Notes: generated from the sequence alone by a model not told the origin. 64,000 nucleotides of DNA from Novosphingobium sp. (GCA_017745295.1 JAGHZR010000008.1:62001-126000), one strand, 5' to 3'; counted from the first letter of the stretch, positions 11,131 through 21,478 are shown. A program made the numbers and translations.

Positions 11131-11649
11131 ATGTCGGAAATCATGAGAACGGTACAGGACGACATTGGCCGAGAGGACGAATCCGCTCCGATCGAGATGC
11201 TGGCGTCGCTGTTCGAAGCGCGCGACTGGGCCTTCGAATATGCGGGCGAGGACGAGATCTCGGCCGAAGTGAAGGGCGCCTGGGCGACCTACCAGATCCA
11301 GGCGATCTGGCGGGTTGAGGACCGGGTCCTGCAACTGCTCTGCCTGCCCGACATTCGCATCGCCGACAGCAAGCGGCAGGCGATGTTCGAGGCGCTGGCG
11401 CTCATCAACGAGCAGATCTGGGTCGGCCACTTCGACACCTGGTCCAGCAGCGGCGTGGTGCTCTATCGCCACGGGCTGATGCTTGGCGAGGACGGACTGC
11501 TCGGCCCCGGCCAGGCGCAGACCGTGGTCGAGGCCGCGATCGAGGAATGCGACCGCTTCTACCCGGTGTTCCAGTTCATCCTCTGGGGCGACAAGACCCC
11601 GACCGAGGCGCTGGCCGCCGCCATGATCGACGCTGCCGGAGAGGCCTGA
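11131..11649 (+). CDS. YbjN domain-containing protein
   Basis: ORF 11041-11649 with likely start MSEIMRTVQDD; family resemblance IEMLASLFEARDWAFEYAGEDEISAEVKGAW... Confidence 0.7.
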   Translation: MSEIMRTVQDDIGREDESAPIEMLASLFEARDWAFEYAGEDEISAEVKGAWATYQIQAIWRVEDRVLQLLCLPDIRIADSKRQAMFEALALINEQIWVGHFDTWSSSGVVLYRHGLMLGEDGLLGPGQAQTVVEAAIEECDRFYPVFQFILWGDKTPTEALAAAMIDAAGEA

Positions 11650-11745
11650 ACTGGTCCCCTCACGGCCGGTCCCATTGGGTCTTGGCAGCCTTCGGGCGCT
11701 CGCCTAAGCGCGTGATCGCATACGAATTCGCGCAAGGGGAATGAC

Positions 11746-12555
11746 ATGAACCGCTTTGGAAACATCCTTCTGGTCGGTTGCGGCAACATGGCCGGTGCCA
11801 TGCTCGAAGGCTGGCTGAAGGGCGGCATGTCGCCTTCGGCATTCACCGTCGTCGATCCCCGCCGCGAAAGCGTGCCGGAAGGCGTCACCCTGCTGCGTGA
11901 ACTGCCGCGGGAAGGGCGCTTCGATGCCGTCATGCTTGGCATCAAGCCGCAGGGTCTGGACGAGGCGGCGCCCGCCATCGCCCCGTTGGTCGGCCCGGGC
12001 ACGGCGCTGTTCTCGATCCTTGCAGGCGTCGAGTTCGACAGCCTGGCCGCGCGCTTCCCCGAAGCTGGGGCCATCGTGCGGATCATGCCCAATCTCGCCG
12101 CTGCCATCGGCAAGTCGCCGATCGCGCTCGATGCGCGGGGGCTCGACGAGACCGGCCGCGCGGCGGTCACGGCGATGATGGCGCATCTCGGCACGCCCGA
12201 GTGGCTGGCGCGCGAGGACCTGTTCGATTCCGTGACTGCGCTTGCGGGCTGCGGCCCGGCGTTCGTCTACCGCTTCATCGATGCGCTGGCAGCGGGCGGG
12301 GTCGCGCTTGGTCTGGAAGAAGGGCAGTCGCAGCGCCTTGCCGTGGCGATGGTGGAAGGCGCGGTGCAGCTGGCCTCGGCCTCGCCGTTCTCGCCGGGCG
12401 AACTGGCCGACAAGGTCGCCAGCCCCGGCGGCTCGACCCGCGCGGGCATGAACGTACTCGATGCGGGCGAAGCGCTCGCCCGTCTGATCGCCGCGACGAT
12501 GGCCGCCTCGCGCGACCGCAATGCCGAAATGGCGGCCGAAGCGCGGAAGGCCTGA
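11746..12555 (+). CDS. proC: Pyrroline-5-carboxylate reductase
   Basis: ILLVGCGNMAGAMLEGWL; MPNLAAAIGKSPIAL; SPGGSTRAGMNVLD. Confidence 0.93.
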   Translation: MNRFGNILLVGCGNMAGAMLEGWLKGGMSPSAFTVVDPRRESVPEGVTLLRELPREGRFDAVMLGIKPQGLDEAAPAIAPLVGPGTALFSILAGVEFDSLAARFPEAGAIVRIMPNLAAAIGKSPIALDARGLDETGRAAVTAMMAHLGTPEWLAREDLFDSVTALAGCGPAFVYRFIDALAAGGVALGLEEGQSQRLAVAMVEGAVQLASASPFSPGELADKVASPGGSTRAGMNVLDAGEALARLIAATMAASRDRNAEMAAEARKA

Positions 12556-12697
12556 AGCAGGTCGCTGCGTTTTTCGGCATTTTTACATTTTGACACAAAG
12601 TCTAGCCTGCGGTTTTTCTTGAAATCGCGGGCTTGCGAGACGATATTCCTCCTGTCCGGGCACCGCATTTCGCTGGTGCCCGCCAAAGGAGTTTGAA

Positions 12698-13438
12698 ATG
12701 GCGAATTGGAACGACCCCCAGCCCCGCACGGGCTTCGGTGCGTCTCCGAGCCTTGACGGACGCGAAGCCGGCCGGGCCACGTATGACGCGGGTCTGCGCA
12801 GCTACATGCTGTCCATCTACAACTACATGGCCTCGGGCGTGCTGCTGTCGGGCATCGTGGCGGTGCTCTTCGCGAATTCTGGCATGGCGGTGCAGGTGCT
12901 CAGCACCCCGCTGCGCTGGGTGATCATGCTGGCGCCGCTCGGCTTCGTGCTGGCGATGAACTTCGGCCTGAACCGGATGAAGACCTCGACCGTCCAGATG
13001 CTCTACTGGGGCTTCTGCGTGGTCATGGGCCTGTCGCTCTCGGCGATCTTCCTGGTCTTCACCGCGACGTCGATCGCGACGACGTTCTTCGCGACCGCTG
13101 CCGCCTTCGCAGGCCTCAGCCTCTACGGCTACACCACGAAGAAGGATCTGTCGGGCTTCGGCACCTTCCTGATCATGGGCCTGGTCGGTATCCTTGTGGC
13201 GATGGTCGTCAACATCTTCGTCGGTTCGACGGTGCTCCAGCTGGCCATCTCGGTGCTCGGCGTGCTGATCTTCGCGGGCCTTACCGCCTACGACACGCAG
13301 ATGCTCAAGAACCAGTACGCGCAGCTTCGCGGCACCGAATTCCTCGGCAAGGCCGTGGTGATGGGTGCGCTCAGCCTCTACCTGGACTTCATCAACATGT
13401 TCCAGTTCCTGCTGAGCTTCCTGGGCGATCGCCGTTAA
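12698..13438 (+). CDS. Bax inhibitor-1/YccA family membrane protein
   Basis: Seven-TM-type profile, AYDTQMLKNQY, SLYLDFINMFQFLLSFLGDRR C-terminus. Confidence 0.9.
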   Translation: MANWNDPQPRTGFGASPSLDGREAGRATYDAGLRSYMLSIYNYMASGVLLSGIVAVLFANSGMAVQVLSTPLRWVIMLAPLGFVLAMNFGLNRMKTSTVQMLYWGFCVVMGLSLSAIFLVFTATSIATTFFATAAAFAGLSLYGYTTKKDLSGFGTFLIMGLVGILVAMVVNIFVGSTVLQLAISVLGVLIFAGLTAYDTQMLKNQYAQLRGTEFLGKAVVMGALSLYLDFINMFQFLLSFLGDRR

Positions 13439-13467
13439 TCCACGGTTTTTTGATCGGGAAACAGGAT

Positions 13468-13500
13468 ATGCCCGGTGCGATTCGTCGCACCGGGCATTTT
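13468..13500 (+). terminator. Rho-independent terminator with a TTCG loop
   Basis: ATGCCCGGTGCGA-TTCG-TCGCACCGGGCAT followed by TTTT. Confidence 0.8.
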
Positions 13501-13579
13501 CATTGGAGTCGAGTCGCGATAGAATCCCGGCCATTGTAAGAACTGGGCTGAAATCGGCCTGAGCACTGGAGTTCCCGGG

Positions 13580-14320
13580 GTGGTAAACCTGAAGAATAGA
13601 GGCCTGCTGCGCGGTCTCTCGCTGATGACGGGCTCGCTCGTTGCACTGCTCTCGGGCTGCGGTCCCAAGGAAGTCGCTGTGGCACCGCCGCCGCCGCCGC
13701 CCGTCGTGGTGATCCCGCCCCGGCCGATGCCGCCGCTCGGCGCCTCGCCCAACATGGTGGTTCCGGCGCTGGCGGTTGACGGTTCGCGCCGCACGGTCAA
13801 CACCGGCGTTTCCTCGGCCCAGACGGTCTGGAACCTGCGTTCGGCCTACAATGTGGCGGCGCTGAACTGCGTCGGCCCGCAGTACGAGCCGATCCTGGCG
13901 GGCTACAAGGACTTCCTGAAGAAGCACCTGAAGTCGCTGACCGCGGCGAACAAGGCCTTGGATAAGGAATTCAAGACCCGTTACGGCGCCAAGTCCGTGC
14001 GCGAGCGGGAATCCTACCAGACCCAGGTCTACAACTTCTTCGCGCTGCCGCCGGTCGTTCCGGCGCTCTGCAACGCGGCGATGGGGCTTTCGGTCGATCT
14101 TCAGGCGGTGCCTGCCGGTCAGCTCGATGGTTTTGCCGTGACCGGTCTCGCCAAGGCGGAGGCTCCGTTCAAGGAGTTCTTTAACAGCTACGACCAGTAC
14201 CGCGCCGACCTCGCCGCCTGGGAATCCCGCTACGGTGCCGGTGCCACGGCGGGTGCACCTGCCCCGACCACGCCGGTGGCCGTCGCTCCCAGCCTCGGCC
14301 AGCAGGCCTCTTCGCGCTGA
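13580..14320 (+). CDS. Hypothetical lipoprotein with a proline-rich N-terminal linker
   Basis: Lipobox-like LVALLSGC, APPPPPPVVVIPPRPMPP; no confidently recognised domain. Confidence 0.6.
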   Translation: MVNLKNRGLLRGLSLMTGSLVALLSGCGPKEVAVAPPPPPPVVVIPPRPMPPLGASPNMVVPALAVDGSRRTVNTGVSSAQTVWNLRSAYNVAALNCVGPQYEPILAGYKDFLKKHLKSLTAANKALDKEFKTRYGAKSVRERESYQTQVYNFFALPPVVPALCNAAMGLSVDLQAVPAGQLDGFAVTGLAKAEAPFKEFFNSYDQYRADLAAWESRYGAGATAGAPAPTTPVAVAPSLGQQASSR

Positions 14321-14467
14321 GCCGTCGCCCGCGGGAAGGCTCGCCCCAAGCACTCCCGCGAGGTCCGCGAATTTGCGGGCACTTCATTTTTGCTCTTTCA
14401 TGGGGAAGAGCACTTCGCTAAGGGAGCGCCTCGCAGAGCGCCTTGCGCCTTGCGAAAATACTGGAAC

Positions 14468-14543
<76 letters not shown>

Positions 14544-14586
14544 GTATATAAGGATTGATGTATGTCCGGCCCCGCGCCGGGCATCA

Positions 14587-14614
14587 CCCGGCCCGAGACA
14601 TGGCCGGGTTTTTT
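14587..14614 (+). terminator. Terminator downstream of tRNA-Ala
   Basis: CCCGGCC...GGCCGGG followed by TTTTTT. Confidence 0.75.
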
Positions 14615-14732
14615 GTTTATCTGCGATGCGCCGCTTTTCCCGCGGCGCAAGGCACTGGAAGAGAGCCGGTGCCGCCGCGGCGATGCCATCGCCAGCCCAT
14701 TTCAGCTCTCAGGATTGCCGGAAGCCAGACAC

Positions 14733-15788
14733 ATGCATTTTCTCGACCAGGCCAAGATCTACATCCGTTCGGGCGGCGGCGGTCCGGGTGCGGTATCCTT
14801 CCGGCGCGAGAAGTACGTCGAGTACGGCGGCCCCGACGGCGGCAACGGCGGCAAGGGCGGTGACGTGGTGTTCGAGGCCGTGGCCGGTCTCAACACGCTG
14901 ATCGACTTCCGCTACACCCAGCACTTCAAGGCCCCGCGCGGCGGCCACGGCATGGGCAAAAACCGCAACGGGGCGGCGGGCAAGGATCTTGTCATCAAGG
15001 TCCCCGTCGGCACCCAGATCATCGACGACGAGGACCGCGAGACCGTCCTGGCCGACCTTACCGAGGCGGGTCAGCGGGTCGTGCTGCTCGAAGGCGGCAT
15101 GGGCGGACGCGGCAATGCCAGCTACAAGACCAGCACCAACCGCGCCCCGCGCCAGCACCAGCCGGGCATCGCCCCGCAGGAGCTGTGGGTCTGGCTGCGC
15201 CTCAAGCTGCTGGCCGACGTCGGCCTCGTCGGCATGCCGAATGCGGGGAAGTCGACCTTCATCAACAAGCTGTCGAACACCAAGGCCAAAGTCGGCGACT
15301 ACGCCTTCACCACGCTGCGCCCGCAGCTTGGCGTCGTCACCCACAAGAACCGCGAATTCGTGCTGGCCGACATTCCCGGCCTGATCGCGGGCGCTGCCGA
15401 CGGCGCGGGCATCGGCGACCGCTTCCTCGGCCATATCGAGCGCTGCCGCGTGCTCGTCCATCTCATCGACATCTCCAGCACCGACCCGGTCGAGGCGATG
15501 CAGATCGTCGAGGAAGAGCTGGAGGCCTATGGCGAGGGGCTTGAGGACAAGCCGCGTCTCGTCGCGCTCAACAAGATCGACCTCGTGGACGATGCCCTGG
15601 CGGCGGACTACGCGAAGGAACTGCTCAAGGCCGGTGCCGACGAAGTGTTCCCGATCTCGGGCGCGACCGGCAAGGGCATGTCGAAACTGCTCGACGCGGT
15701 GATCGACTATCTCCCCGCCGCCACCGTGACCGAGCGTCCCGAAGGCGAGCGCGAGGAAGCCGACGACAAACCCTGGTCGCCGATCTGA
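14733..15788 (+). CDS. obgE: GTPase ObgE/CgtA
   Basis: MHFLDQAKIYIRSGGGGPGAVSFRREK; GMPNAGKSTFINKLS; ADIPGLIAGAADGAGIGDRFLGHIERC. Confidence 0.97.
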   Translation: MHFLDQAKIYIRSGGGGPGAVSFRREKYVEYGGPDGGNGGKGGDVVFEAVAGLNTLIDFRYTQHFKAPRGGHGMGKNRNGAAGKDLVIKVPVGTQIIDDEDRETVLADLTEAGQRVVLLEGGMGGRGNASYKTSTNRAPRQHQPGIAPQELWVWLRLKLLADVGLVGMPNAGKSTFINKLSNTKAKVGDYAFTTLRPQLGVVTHKNREFVLADIPGLIAGAADGAGIGDRFLGHIERCRVLVHLIDISSTDPVEAMQIVEEELEAYGEGLEDKPRLVALNKIDLVDDALAADYAKELLKAGADEVFPISGATGKGMSKLLDAVIDYLPAATVTERPEGEREEADDKPWSPI

Positions 15789-15800
15789 GCTGATACGTAA

Positions 15801-15833
15801 GCGCGGGCGGCGCAAGCCGCCGCTCGCCTTTAT
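15801..15833 (+). terminator. Likely terminator downstream of obgE
   Basis: GGCGGC-GCAA-GCCGCC hairpin followed by tttatt. Confidence 0.5.
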
Positions 15834-15884
15834 TCGGTTGCGTTTCAAAGCCATGTTGGCAGGCCCGGTGGTCCTCGCTAGACC

Positions 15885-16787
15885 ATGGCGATGACGCTCA
15901 TGAAGACGCTTCTTGCCGCCGCGCTGTTCCTGTCGCCAACCGCCGCTTTCGCGCAGGAGACGCCGCAGGAGGTTTCCAGCAAGCCCATCGCGCTCGGCAC
16001 CAGCTACCAGCTTCATTCCGCCGTGCTGGATGACACCCGCGAACTGAACGTCTGGCTGCCGACCGGCTACGAGAAATCGCAGGATCGATATCCCGTCGTC
16101 TATCTGCTGGACGGCGGGCTGGATCAGGACTTCGTCCATATCGCCGGCCTCGGCAATCTCGCCTCGCTCAGCTGGACTTACGGCCCGATGATCGTGGTCG
16201 GGGTGCAGACGAAGAACCGCCGCGCCGAACTGACCGCGCGGCCCACCGATCCGCGCTACCTTTCCGCCTTCCCCGAGAGCGGGGGCGCCGACAGGTTCCG
16301 CCGGTTCCTGCGGCAGGAAGTCGTGCCTTTCGTCGAAGCGCGCTTCCGCACCGGAGATCGCCGCGCGATCATGGGCGAATCGCTGGCCGGGCTGTTCGTC
16401 GTCGATACCCTGCTCAAGGACCCGACGCTGTTCGGCGACTATATCGCGATTAGTCCCAGCCTCTGGTGGGACGACCGCCGCCCGCTCGCCGATCTCGCCC
16501 GCACCGCCCGCGTGAAGGACATGACCAAGGCGCGGCTCTATCTCGCGGTGGGCGACGAGGGCGGCACCATGCAGGACGGGATCGACCGCCTTCGCACTTT
16601 CCTCGAAGCGCAGCCGCCCGAGCGCGTCAGCTTGCGCTACGACGATTTCAGCAAGAGCGCCTCGCACGCCACCGTCTATCACCAGGCGGCGGAAGACGCG
16701 CTGCGCTGGCTCTATCCGGCCCCGCCCTACGAAGGCGAGGGCACCCCGTGGTTCATGATCGAGGGCGCCCAGCCGCCGCAGAAATAG
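15885..16787 (+). CDS. Secreted alpha/beta hydrolase (Fes/IroE-type esterase family)
   Basis: Signal peptide; YPVVYLLDGG, IMGESLAGLFVVDTLL nucleophile elbow (GESLAG). Confidence 0.75.
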   Translation: MAMTLMKTLLAAALFLSPTAAFAQETPQEVSSKPIALGTSYQLHSAVLDDTRELNVWLPTGYEKSQDRYPVVYLLDGGLDQDFVHIAGLGNLASLSWTYGPMIVVGVQTKNRRAELTARPTDPRYLSAFPESGGADRFRRFLRQEVVPFVEARFRTGDRRAIMGESLAGLFVVDTLLKDPTLFGDYIAISPSLWWDDRRPLADLARTARVKDMTKARLYLAVGDEGGTMQDGIDRLRTFLEAQPPERVSLRYDDFSKSASHATVYHQAAEDALRWLYPAPPYEGEGTPWFMIEGAQPPQK

Positions 16788-16839
16788 GGGCGCAAAAAAC
16801 TACTGCCGCGTCCACGCCGGCGAAGCTATGGGGCGGCGC

Positions 16840-17781
16840 ATGAACACTATCGCTCCCCGCAAACCGGTCGACGGCAAGGCCGCGCTGCTCATGCTCGGCC
16901 TTTGCGCGATCTGGGGCATGCAGCAGACCGCGATCAAGGCCGCCGCCGCGGACATGGCGCCGGTCCTCCAGATCAGCCTGCGCTCCGGGATCGCGGCGCT
17001 GTTCATCGCCGCGCTGGTCTTCATACGGAGCGAGGGCCATGCGCTGCGCGGCGGCACCTGGAAGCCGGGCGCGGCGATCGGCGCGCTTTTCGCGCTCGAA
17101 TATCTGTTCATGGGCGAGGGGCTGCGCTTCACCAATGCCTCGCACATGGGCATCTTCCTCTACACCGCGCCGATCTTCACCGCGCTGGGCCTCCATTTCG
17201 GCCTGGCCGAAGAGCGCCTGAGTCCGCTGCAATGGCTGGGCATTGTCACTGCGTTCGGCGGGGTGGCGGTCTCGTTCCTTGGCGGCGCGGGAAGCGGGCC
17301 TGCACGCGGCACCGCCTGGATCGGCGACCTCATGGGCATCGGCGCCGGCGCGGCCTGGGGCGCGACGACGCTGACCTTGCGTTTCTCCCGCCTCTCGCAG
17401 GCGCCGAGCAGCGTGACGACGCTCTACCAGCTGCTCGGCGCCTTCGTGCTGCTGGGCCTGCTCGCGCTCGCCACCGGGCAGACCGGGGTGACGATGACGC
17501 CGCTGCTGGGGCTGAGCATGACCTTCCAGATCGTCTTCGTCTCGCTGATCAGCCTGCTGGTCTGGTTCGGCATGCTGCGGGTCTATCTCGCCTCGCGGCT
17601 CGGCGTGCTCTCGTTCATGACGCCGCTGTTCGGCGTGGTCTTCGGCGTGGTGCTGCTGGACGAGCGGCTCGAACCGGCCTTCATCGGCGGCGCGATCATG
17701 GTGATAGCGGGCATCCTGCTGGTCAGCGGCCACGAGATGTTTCGCGCCCGGCAGGCGCGGCGCATCGCTTCGGCGCCCTAG
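16840..17781 (+). CDS. DMT-family (EamA) transporter
   Basis: Repeated EamA units, e.g. LCAIWGMQQTAIKAAAADMAP and FVSLISLLVWFGMLRVYLASRLGVLSFMTPLFGVVFGVVLLDE. Confidence 0.85.
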   Translation: MNTIAPRKPVDGKAALLMLGLCAIWGMQQTAIKAAAADMAPVLQISLRSGIAALFIAALVFIRSEGHALRGGTWKPGAAIGALFALEYLFMGEGLRFTNASHMGIFLYTAPIFTALGLHFGLAEERLSPLQWLGIVTAFGGVAVSFLGGAGSGPARGTAWIGDLMGIGAGAAWGATTLTLRFSRLSQAPSSVTTLYQLLGAFVLLGLLALATGQTGVTMTPLLGLSMTFQIVFVSLISLLVWFGMLRVYLASRLGVLSFMTPLFGVVFGVVLLDERLEPAFIGGAIMVIAGILLVSGHEMFRARQARRIASAP

Positions 17782-17843
17782 GATGCGCTTTCGCAAGCGA
17801 ATGCTTTCCCCGAATCGGCAACTGTCCTAGAGGCTCGGCTTCC

Positions 17844-18974
17844 ATGCCTGTATCGCGCCTTTCCGATCTCTCCGACAGAACCCTCGCACCCCGCCTCGTC
17901 ATCAAGGTCGGCTCGGCGCTGCTCGTCGGCAAGGAGGGCGTGCGGCGCGCCTGGCTGACCGCGCTGGTCGCCGAGATCGCCGCAGCCCGCGCGCGCGGGC
18001 AGGACGTGATCGTCGTCTCCTCGGGCGCCATCGCGCTGGGCGCGGCGACGCTGGGGCTGGAAAAGGGCGGGCGCGGCTCGCTGGCCGATGCGCAGGCCGC
18101 CGCCGCCGTCGGCCAGATCGCGCTGTCCGGGCTCTGGGCCGAACTGCTCGGCAGCCATGGCCTCACCGCCGCGCAGATGCTGCTGACGCTGGACGACCTC
18201 GAGGATCGCCGCCGCTACCTCAATGTTACCGCCACGCTGACCCGCCTGCTCGATGCGGGCGCGGTGCCGGTCATCAACGAGAACGATTCGGTCGCGACCC
18301 AGGAAATCCGCTTCGGCGACAACGACCGCCTCGCCGCCCGCGTCGCCCAGGCCGCGCAGGCGAGCGCCGTGCTGCTGCTCTCCGATATCGACGGCCTCTA
18401 CGATCGCCACCCCAAGGAGCCGGGCGCCCGGATGATCCCGGTGGTTGAGGGTGTCACCCCGGAAGTCCACGCCATGGCCAGCACCGAATCGAACTCCGGC
18501 ATGGGGTCGGGCGGCATGGTCTCGAAATTGCAGGCCGCCGAGATCGCCGAACTCGCGGGCATCTGCCTCGTCATCGGCAACGGCCAGCACGAGCGCCCGG
18601 TGGCGCGGATCATCGGCGAAGGCATCGGCACGCTGTTCCTGCCGCGCCGCCGCGCAGGCGCGCGCAAGGCCTGGCTCGGCGGACGGCTGCGGCTCAAGGG
18701 CAGCATCCATGTCGACGCCGGTGCCGCCGCCGCCCTCATGCGCGGATCGAGCCTGCTCGCCAAGGGCGTGACCGGGGTGGAAGGCCATTTCGAGCGCGGC
18801 GATCCCGTCGCCATCGTCGATGCCGAGGCCCGCGTCGTCGCCCACGGCCTTTCCGAATACCACGCGGGCGAGTGCGCCGCGATCCGGGGCCTGCACTCCA
18901 GCGAGCAGGCCGAAGTGCTCGGTTATTCGCCCCGTTCATCCGTGGTGCATCGCGATCAGCTTGTTCTGAAATGA
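17844..18974 (+). CDS. proB: Glutamate 5-kinase
   Basis: LVIKVGSALLVGKEGVRRAWL, VVSSGAIALGAATLGL, PVINENDSVATQEIRFGDNDRLAARVA, C-terminal PUA-like domain. Confidence 0.95.
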   Translation: MPVSRLSDLSDRTLAPRLVIKVGSALLVGKEGVRRAWLTALVAEIAAARARGQDVIVVSSGAIALGAATLGLEKGGRGSLADAQAAAAVGQIALSGLWAELLGSHGLTAAQMLLTLDDLEDRRRYLNVTATLTRLLDAGAVPVINENDSVATQEIRFGDNDRLAARVAQAAQASAVLLLSDIDGLYDRHPKEPGARMIPVVEGVTPEVHAMASTESNSGMGSGGMVSKLQAAEIAELAGICLVIGNGQHERPVARIIGEGIGTLFLPRRRAGARKAWLGGRLRLKGSIHVDAGAAAALMRGSSLLAKGVTGVEGHFERGDPVAIVDAEARVVAHGLSEYHAGECAAIRGLHSSEQAEVLGYSPRSSVVHRDQLVLK

Positions 18975-19894
18975 TGGAATTCGATTACCCCACCATCGCG
19001 CTGACCGGAGCCACCGGCTTCGTCGGCCAGTCGCTGCTCGATGAAGCCGTCGCCGCCGGATACAATGTCCGCGCGCTCACCCGCCGCGAGCAGGAACCGC
19101 GCGAGAACGTCACCTGGGTCCGCGGCGAACTGCGCGACACCGCCTCGCTTTCCGAACTGACGCGCGGGGCCGAGGCGATCCTGCACGTCGCGGGCGTCGT
19201 CAGCGCGCCCGACGCCGCCGGATACGAGGCGGGCAACGTCACCGGCACGCTCAACGTGATCGAGACGGCAGTGGCCAAGGGCATCCGCCGCCTCGTCTTC
19301 GTCTCCTCGCTCTCCGCCCGCGAGCCGGGGCTGTCGGCTTACGGCGCCTCCAAGGCCAAGGCCGAGAAACTCCTGCGCGCCAGCCCGCTCGACTGGACCA
19401 TCGTGCGCCCGCCGGCGATCTACGGCCCGCGCGACCGGGAGATGTTCGAACTGTTCCGCGCCGCGCGCTGGGGTCTGGTGCCGGTGCCGAAAGGCGCGGC
19501 CTCTATGATCCACGTCGAGGACCTCGCGCGCCTGCTCGTGGCGCTGATTCCGGGCGGCGAGGACGTGACCGGCAAACTCTTCGAACCCGACGACGGCAAG
19601 CCGCTCGGCTGGGACAATGCCGAGATGGCCCGCGCCATCGGCACCGCCGTCGGCCGCCGCGTGCGGGTGTTCACCCTCTCGCCGGGGGCGCTGGACAAGG
19701 CGGCGAAAGTGGACCGGTTCCTGCGCGGCGACGGGGCGAAGATGACCGCCGACCGCGCCGGGTATCTCAGCCATCCGGACTGGGTGGTCGGCGCGGAGGC
19801 GGCGGTGCCCGCCTCGATCTGGGAACCGCGCATCGATACGCGCGATGGGCTGCGGGCTACCGCCGAGTGGTATCGGGCTAGCGGGTGGCTTTGA
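18971..19894 (+). CDS. NAD(P)-dependent epimerase/dehydratase (extended SDR)
   Basis: IALTGATGFVGQSLLDEAVAAGYNVRALTR; overlaps proB stop. Confidence 0.85.
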   Translation: MMEFDYPTIALTGATGFVGQSLLDEAVAAGYNVRALTRREQEPRENVTWVRGELRDTASLSELTRGAEAILHVAGVVSAPDAAGYEAGNVTGTLNVIETAVAKGIRRLVFVSSLSAREPGLSAYGASKAKAEKLLRASPLDWTIVRPPAIYGPRDREMFELFRAARWGLVPVPKGAASMIHVEDLARLLVALIPGGEDVTGKLFEPDDGKPLGWDNAEMARAIGTAVGRRVRVFTLSPGALDKAAKVDRFLRGDGAKMTADRAGYLSHPDWVVGAEAAVPASIWEPRIDTRDGLRATAEWYRASGWL

Positions 19895-19900
19895 AGAAGT

Positions 19901-20090
19901 AGGAAGTCCTGGGGGATGATCCCCCAGACCCTCGGAATTTCGACTTTGTGCGCTACCTATCCGTAGTGCGCTCCTTGCGGCGCAGCCAATAAGTCTCCCG
20001 ACACAGCCATGGGTGCGCTACCGAGTTGGCCCGCGTGACCTAGACGGTATTGGGGGTGCAGGGGGGCTAAGCTCCCCTGCTTTTCTTTTT
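19901..20090 (+). repeat. Dispersed intergenic element, copy A (terminal hairpins, conserved core)
   Basis: CTGGGGGATGATCCCCCAG hairpin at 19909-19927; GCAGGGGGGCTAAGCTCCCCTGC hairpin at 20058-20080 followed by a T tract; core matches copies at ~28.2 kb (inverted) and ~56.7 kb. Confidence 0.9.
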
Positions 20091-21407
20091 CTACTTCAAG
20101 GAAACCGCTGCCTGCACCACCCCTGCGCAGGGCCCGAACCCGATCGAAACCGCGCCCTCGGCCACGAACCGGCCCGAGAGCGTGAGTTCGTCACCATCCT
20201 CCAGGAACGTGCGCGTCTCGCCGGTCGGCAGCGTCACCTTTTCGCGGCCCGAGCGGGTGATCTCCATCAGGCTGCCTTGCGAACCGTCCTCGGAGCCGGA
20301 GATCGTGCCGGTGCCGAGCAGGTCGCCGGGGTTCATCTCACAGCCGTTGGAGGCGTGGTGCGCCACCATCTGCGCGATCGTCCAGTACATGTTGCCCGCC
20401 GGACCATGGCTGAGGCGCTGGGCGGGGACACCTTCGCCGCGCATCCTTGCGGTGCTGAGGCTGACTTCGAGGTCGAGCGAGAGCGCACCTTGGCGCTGGT
20501 CGGTCTCGTCCCAGAGGTAGGGCAGGGGGCGGGGATCGCCTGCGGGGCGCGGGGCCTGCGCCATGCGGAACGGTGCGAGCGCCTCCATCGTCACGATCCA
20601 GGGCGAGACGGTGGTGAGGAAGTTCTTGGCAAGGAACGGCCCGAGCGGCTGATATTCCCAGGCCTGCACGTCGCGAGCCGACCAGTCGTTGAGCAGCGTC
20701 ACGCCCGCGATGTGATCGAGCGCCTTGTCGATGGGGATCGGTTGGCCGAGCTGGTTGCCCTGCGCCATCCACACGCCGAGTTCCAGTTCGTAGTCCAGTC
20801 TTCCGATCGGGCCGAACGAGGGCGCGTCCGCGTCGGGGGCCTTGGTCTGGCCGTTCGGGCGGATCACCGGGGCGCCGCTAGGGCGCACGGTCGAGGCGCG
20901 GCCGTGGTAGCCGATGGGGACGTGCTTGTAGTTGGGCAGCAGCGGATTGTCGGGGCGGAACAGCTTGCCGATATTGGTAGCGTGGTGGATGCCGACGTAG
21001 AAGTCGGTGTAATCCGCGATCCGCGCGGGCAGGTGGAGCGTCGCCTCGGCCATCGGTACGAGCAGCGGTTCGACTTGCGCACGCTCGGCGGCGCCTTCGA
21101 CCAGCAGCGCGGAGACGCGGCGGCGCAGGGCGCGGCGCGGACCGGAACCGAGGGCAAGCAGCGGGTTGAGCGTCTCACCCGAACCGGCGCGAGCGGCATC
21201 CAGTGCCTCTCCTTCGAGCAGCCCGGATGCGGCAAGCGCGGCGAGGTCGAGGATATGATCCCCGATGGCCACGCCGCCGCGCGCGGTTTCGCCGGGGCGG
21301 GAGAACACGCCGAGCGGCAGGTTCTGGATCGGGAAATCGCCGTGGCCATTCGCACTTTCCACCCAGGATCGCAGCGCGGCGTCATGGGTTTCGTCGATCA
21401 GGGCCAT
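20091..21407 (-). CDS. fahA: Fumarylacetoacetase
   Basis: DYTDFYVGIHHATNIGKLFRPDNPLLPNYKHVPIGYHGRASTV; RLDYELELGVW; GDLLGTGTISGSEDGSQGSLMEIT. Confidence 0.95.
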   Translation of the reverse strand: MALIDETHDAALRSWVESANGHGDFPIQNLPLGVFSRPGETARGGVAIGDHILDLAALAASGLLEGEALDAARAGSGETLNPLLALGSGPRRALRRRVSALLVEGAAERAQVEPLLVPMAEATLHLPARIADYTDFYVGIHHATNIGKLFRPDNPLLPNYKHVPIGYHGRASTVRPSGAPVIRPNGQTKAPDADAPSFGPIGRLDYELELGVWMAQGNQLGQPIPIDKALDHIAGVTLLNDWSARDVQAWEYQPLGPFLAKNFLTTVSPWIVTMEALAPFRMAQAPRPAGDPRPLPYLWDETDQRQGALSLDLEVSLSTARMRGEGVPAQRLSHGPAGNMYWTIAQMVAHHASNGCEMNPGDLLGTGTISGSEDGSQGSLMEITRSGREKVTLPTGETRTFLEDGDELTLSGRFVAEGAVSIGFGPCAGVVQAAVSLK

Positions 21408-21478
21408 GGGGTTCTCCTCTTCCATTCGTGCTTGGCGTTATGCCTGGAGCGCATCTCTAGCCGCTTGAAATGGCGGCG

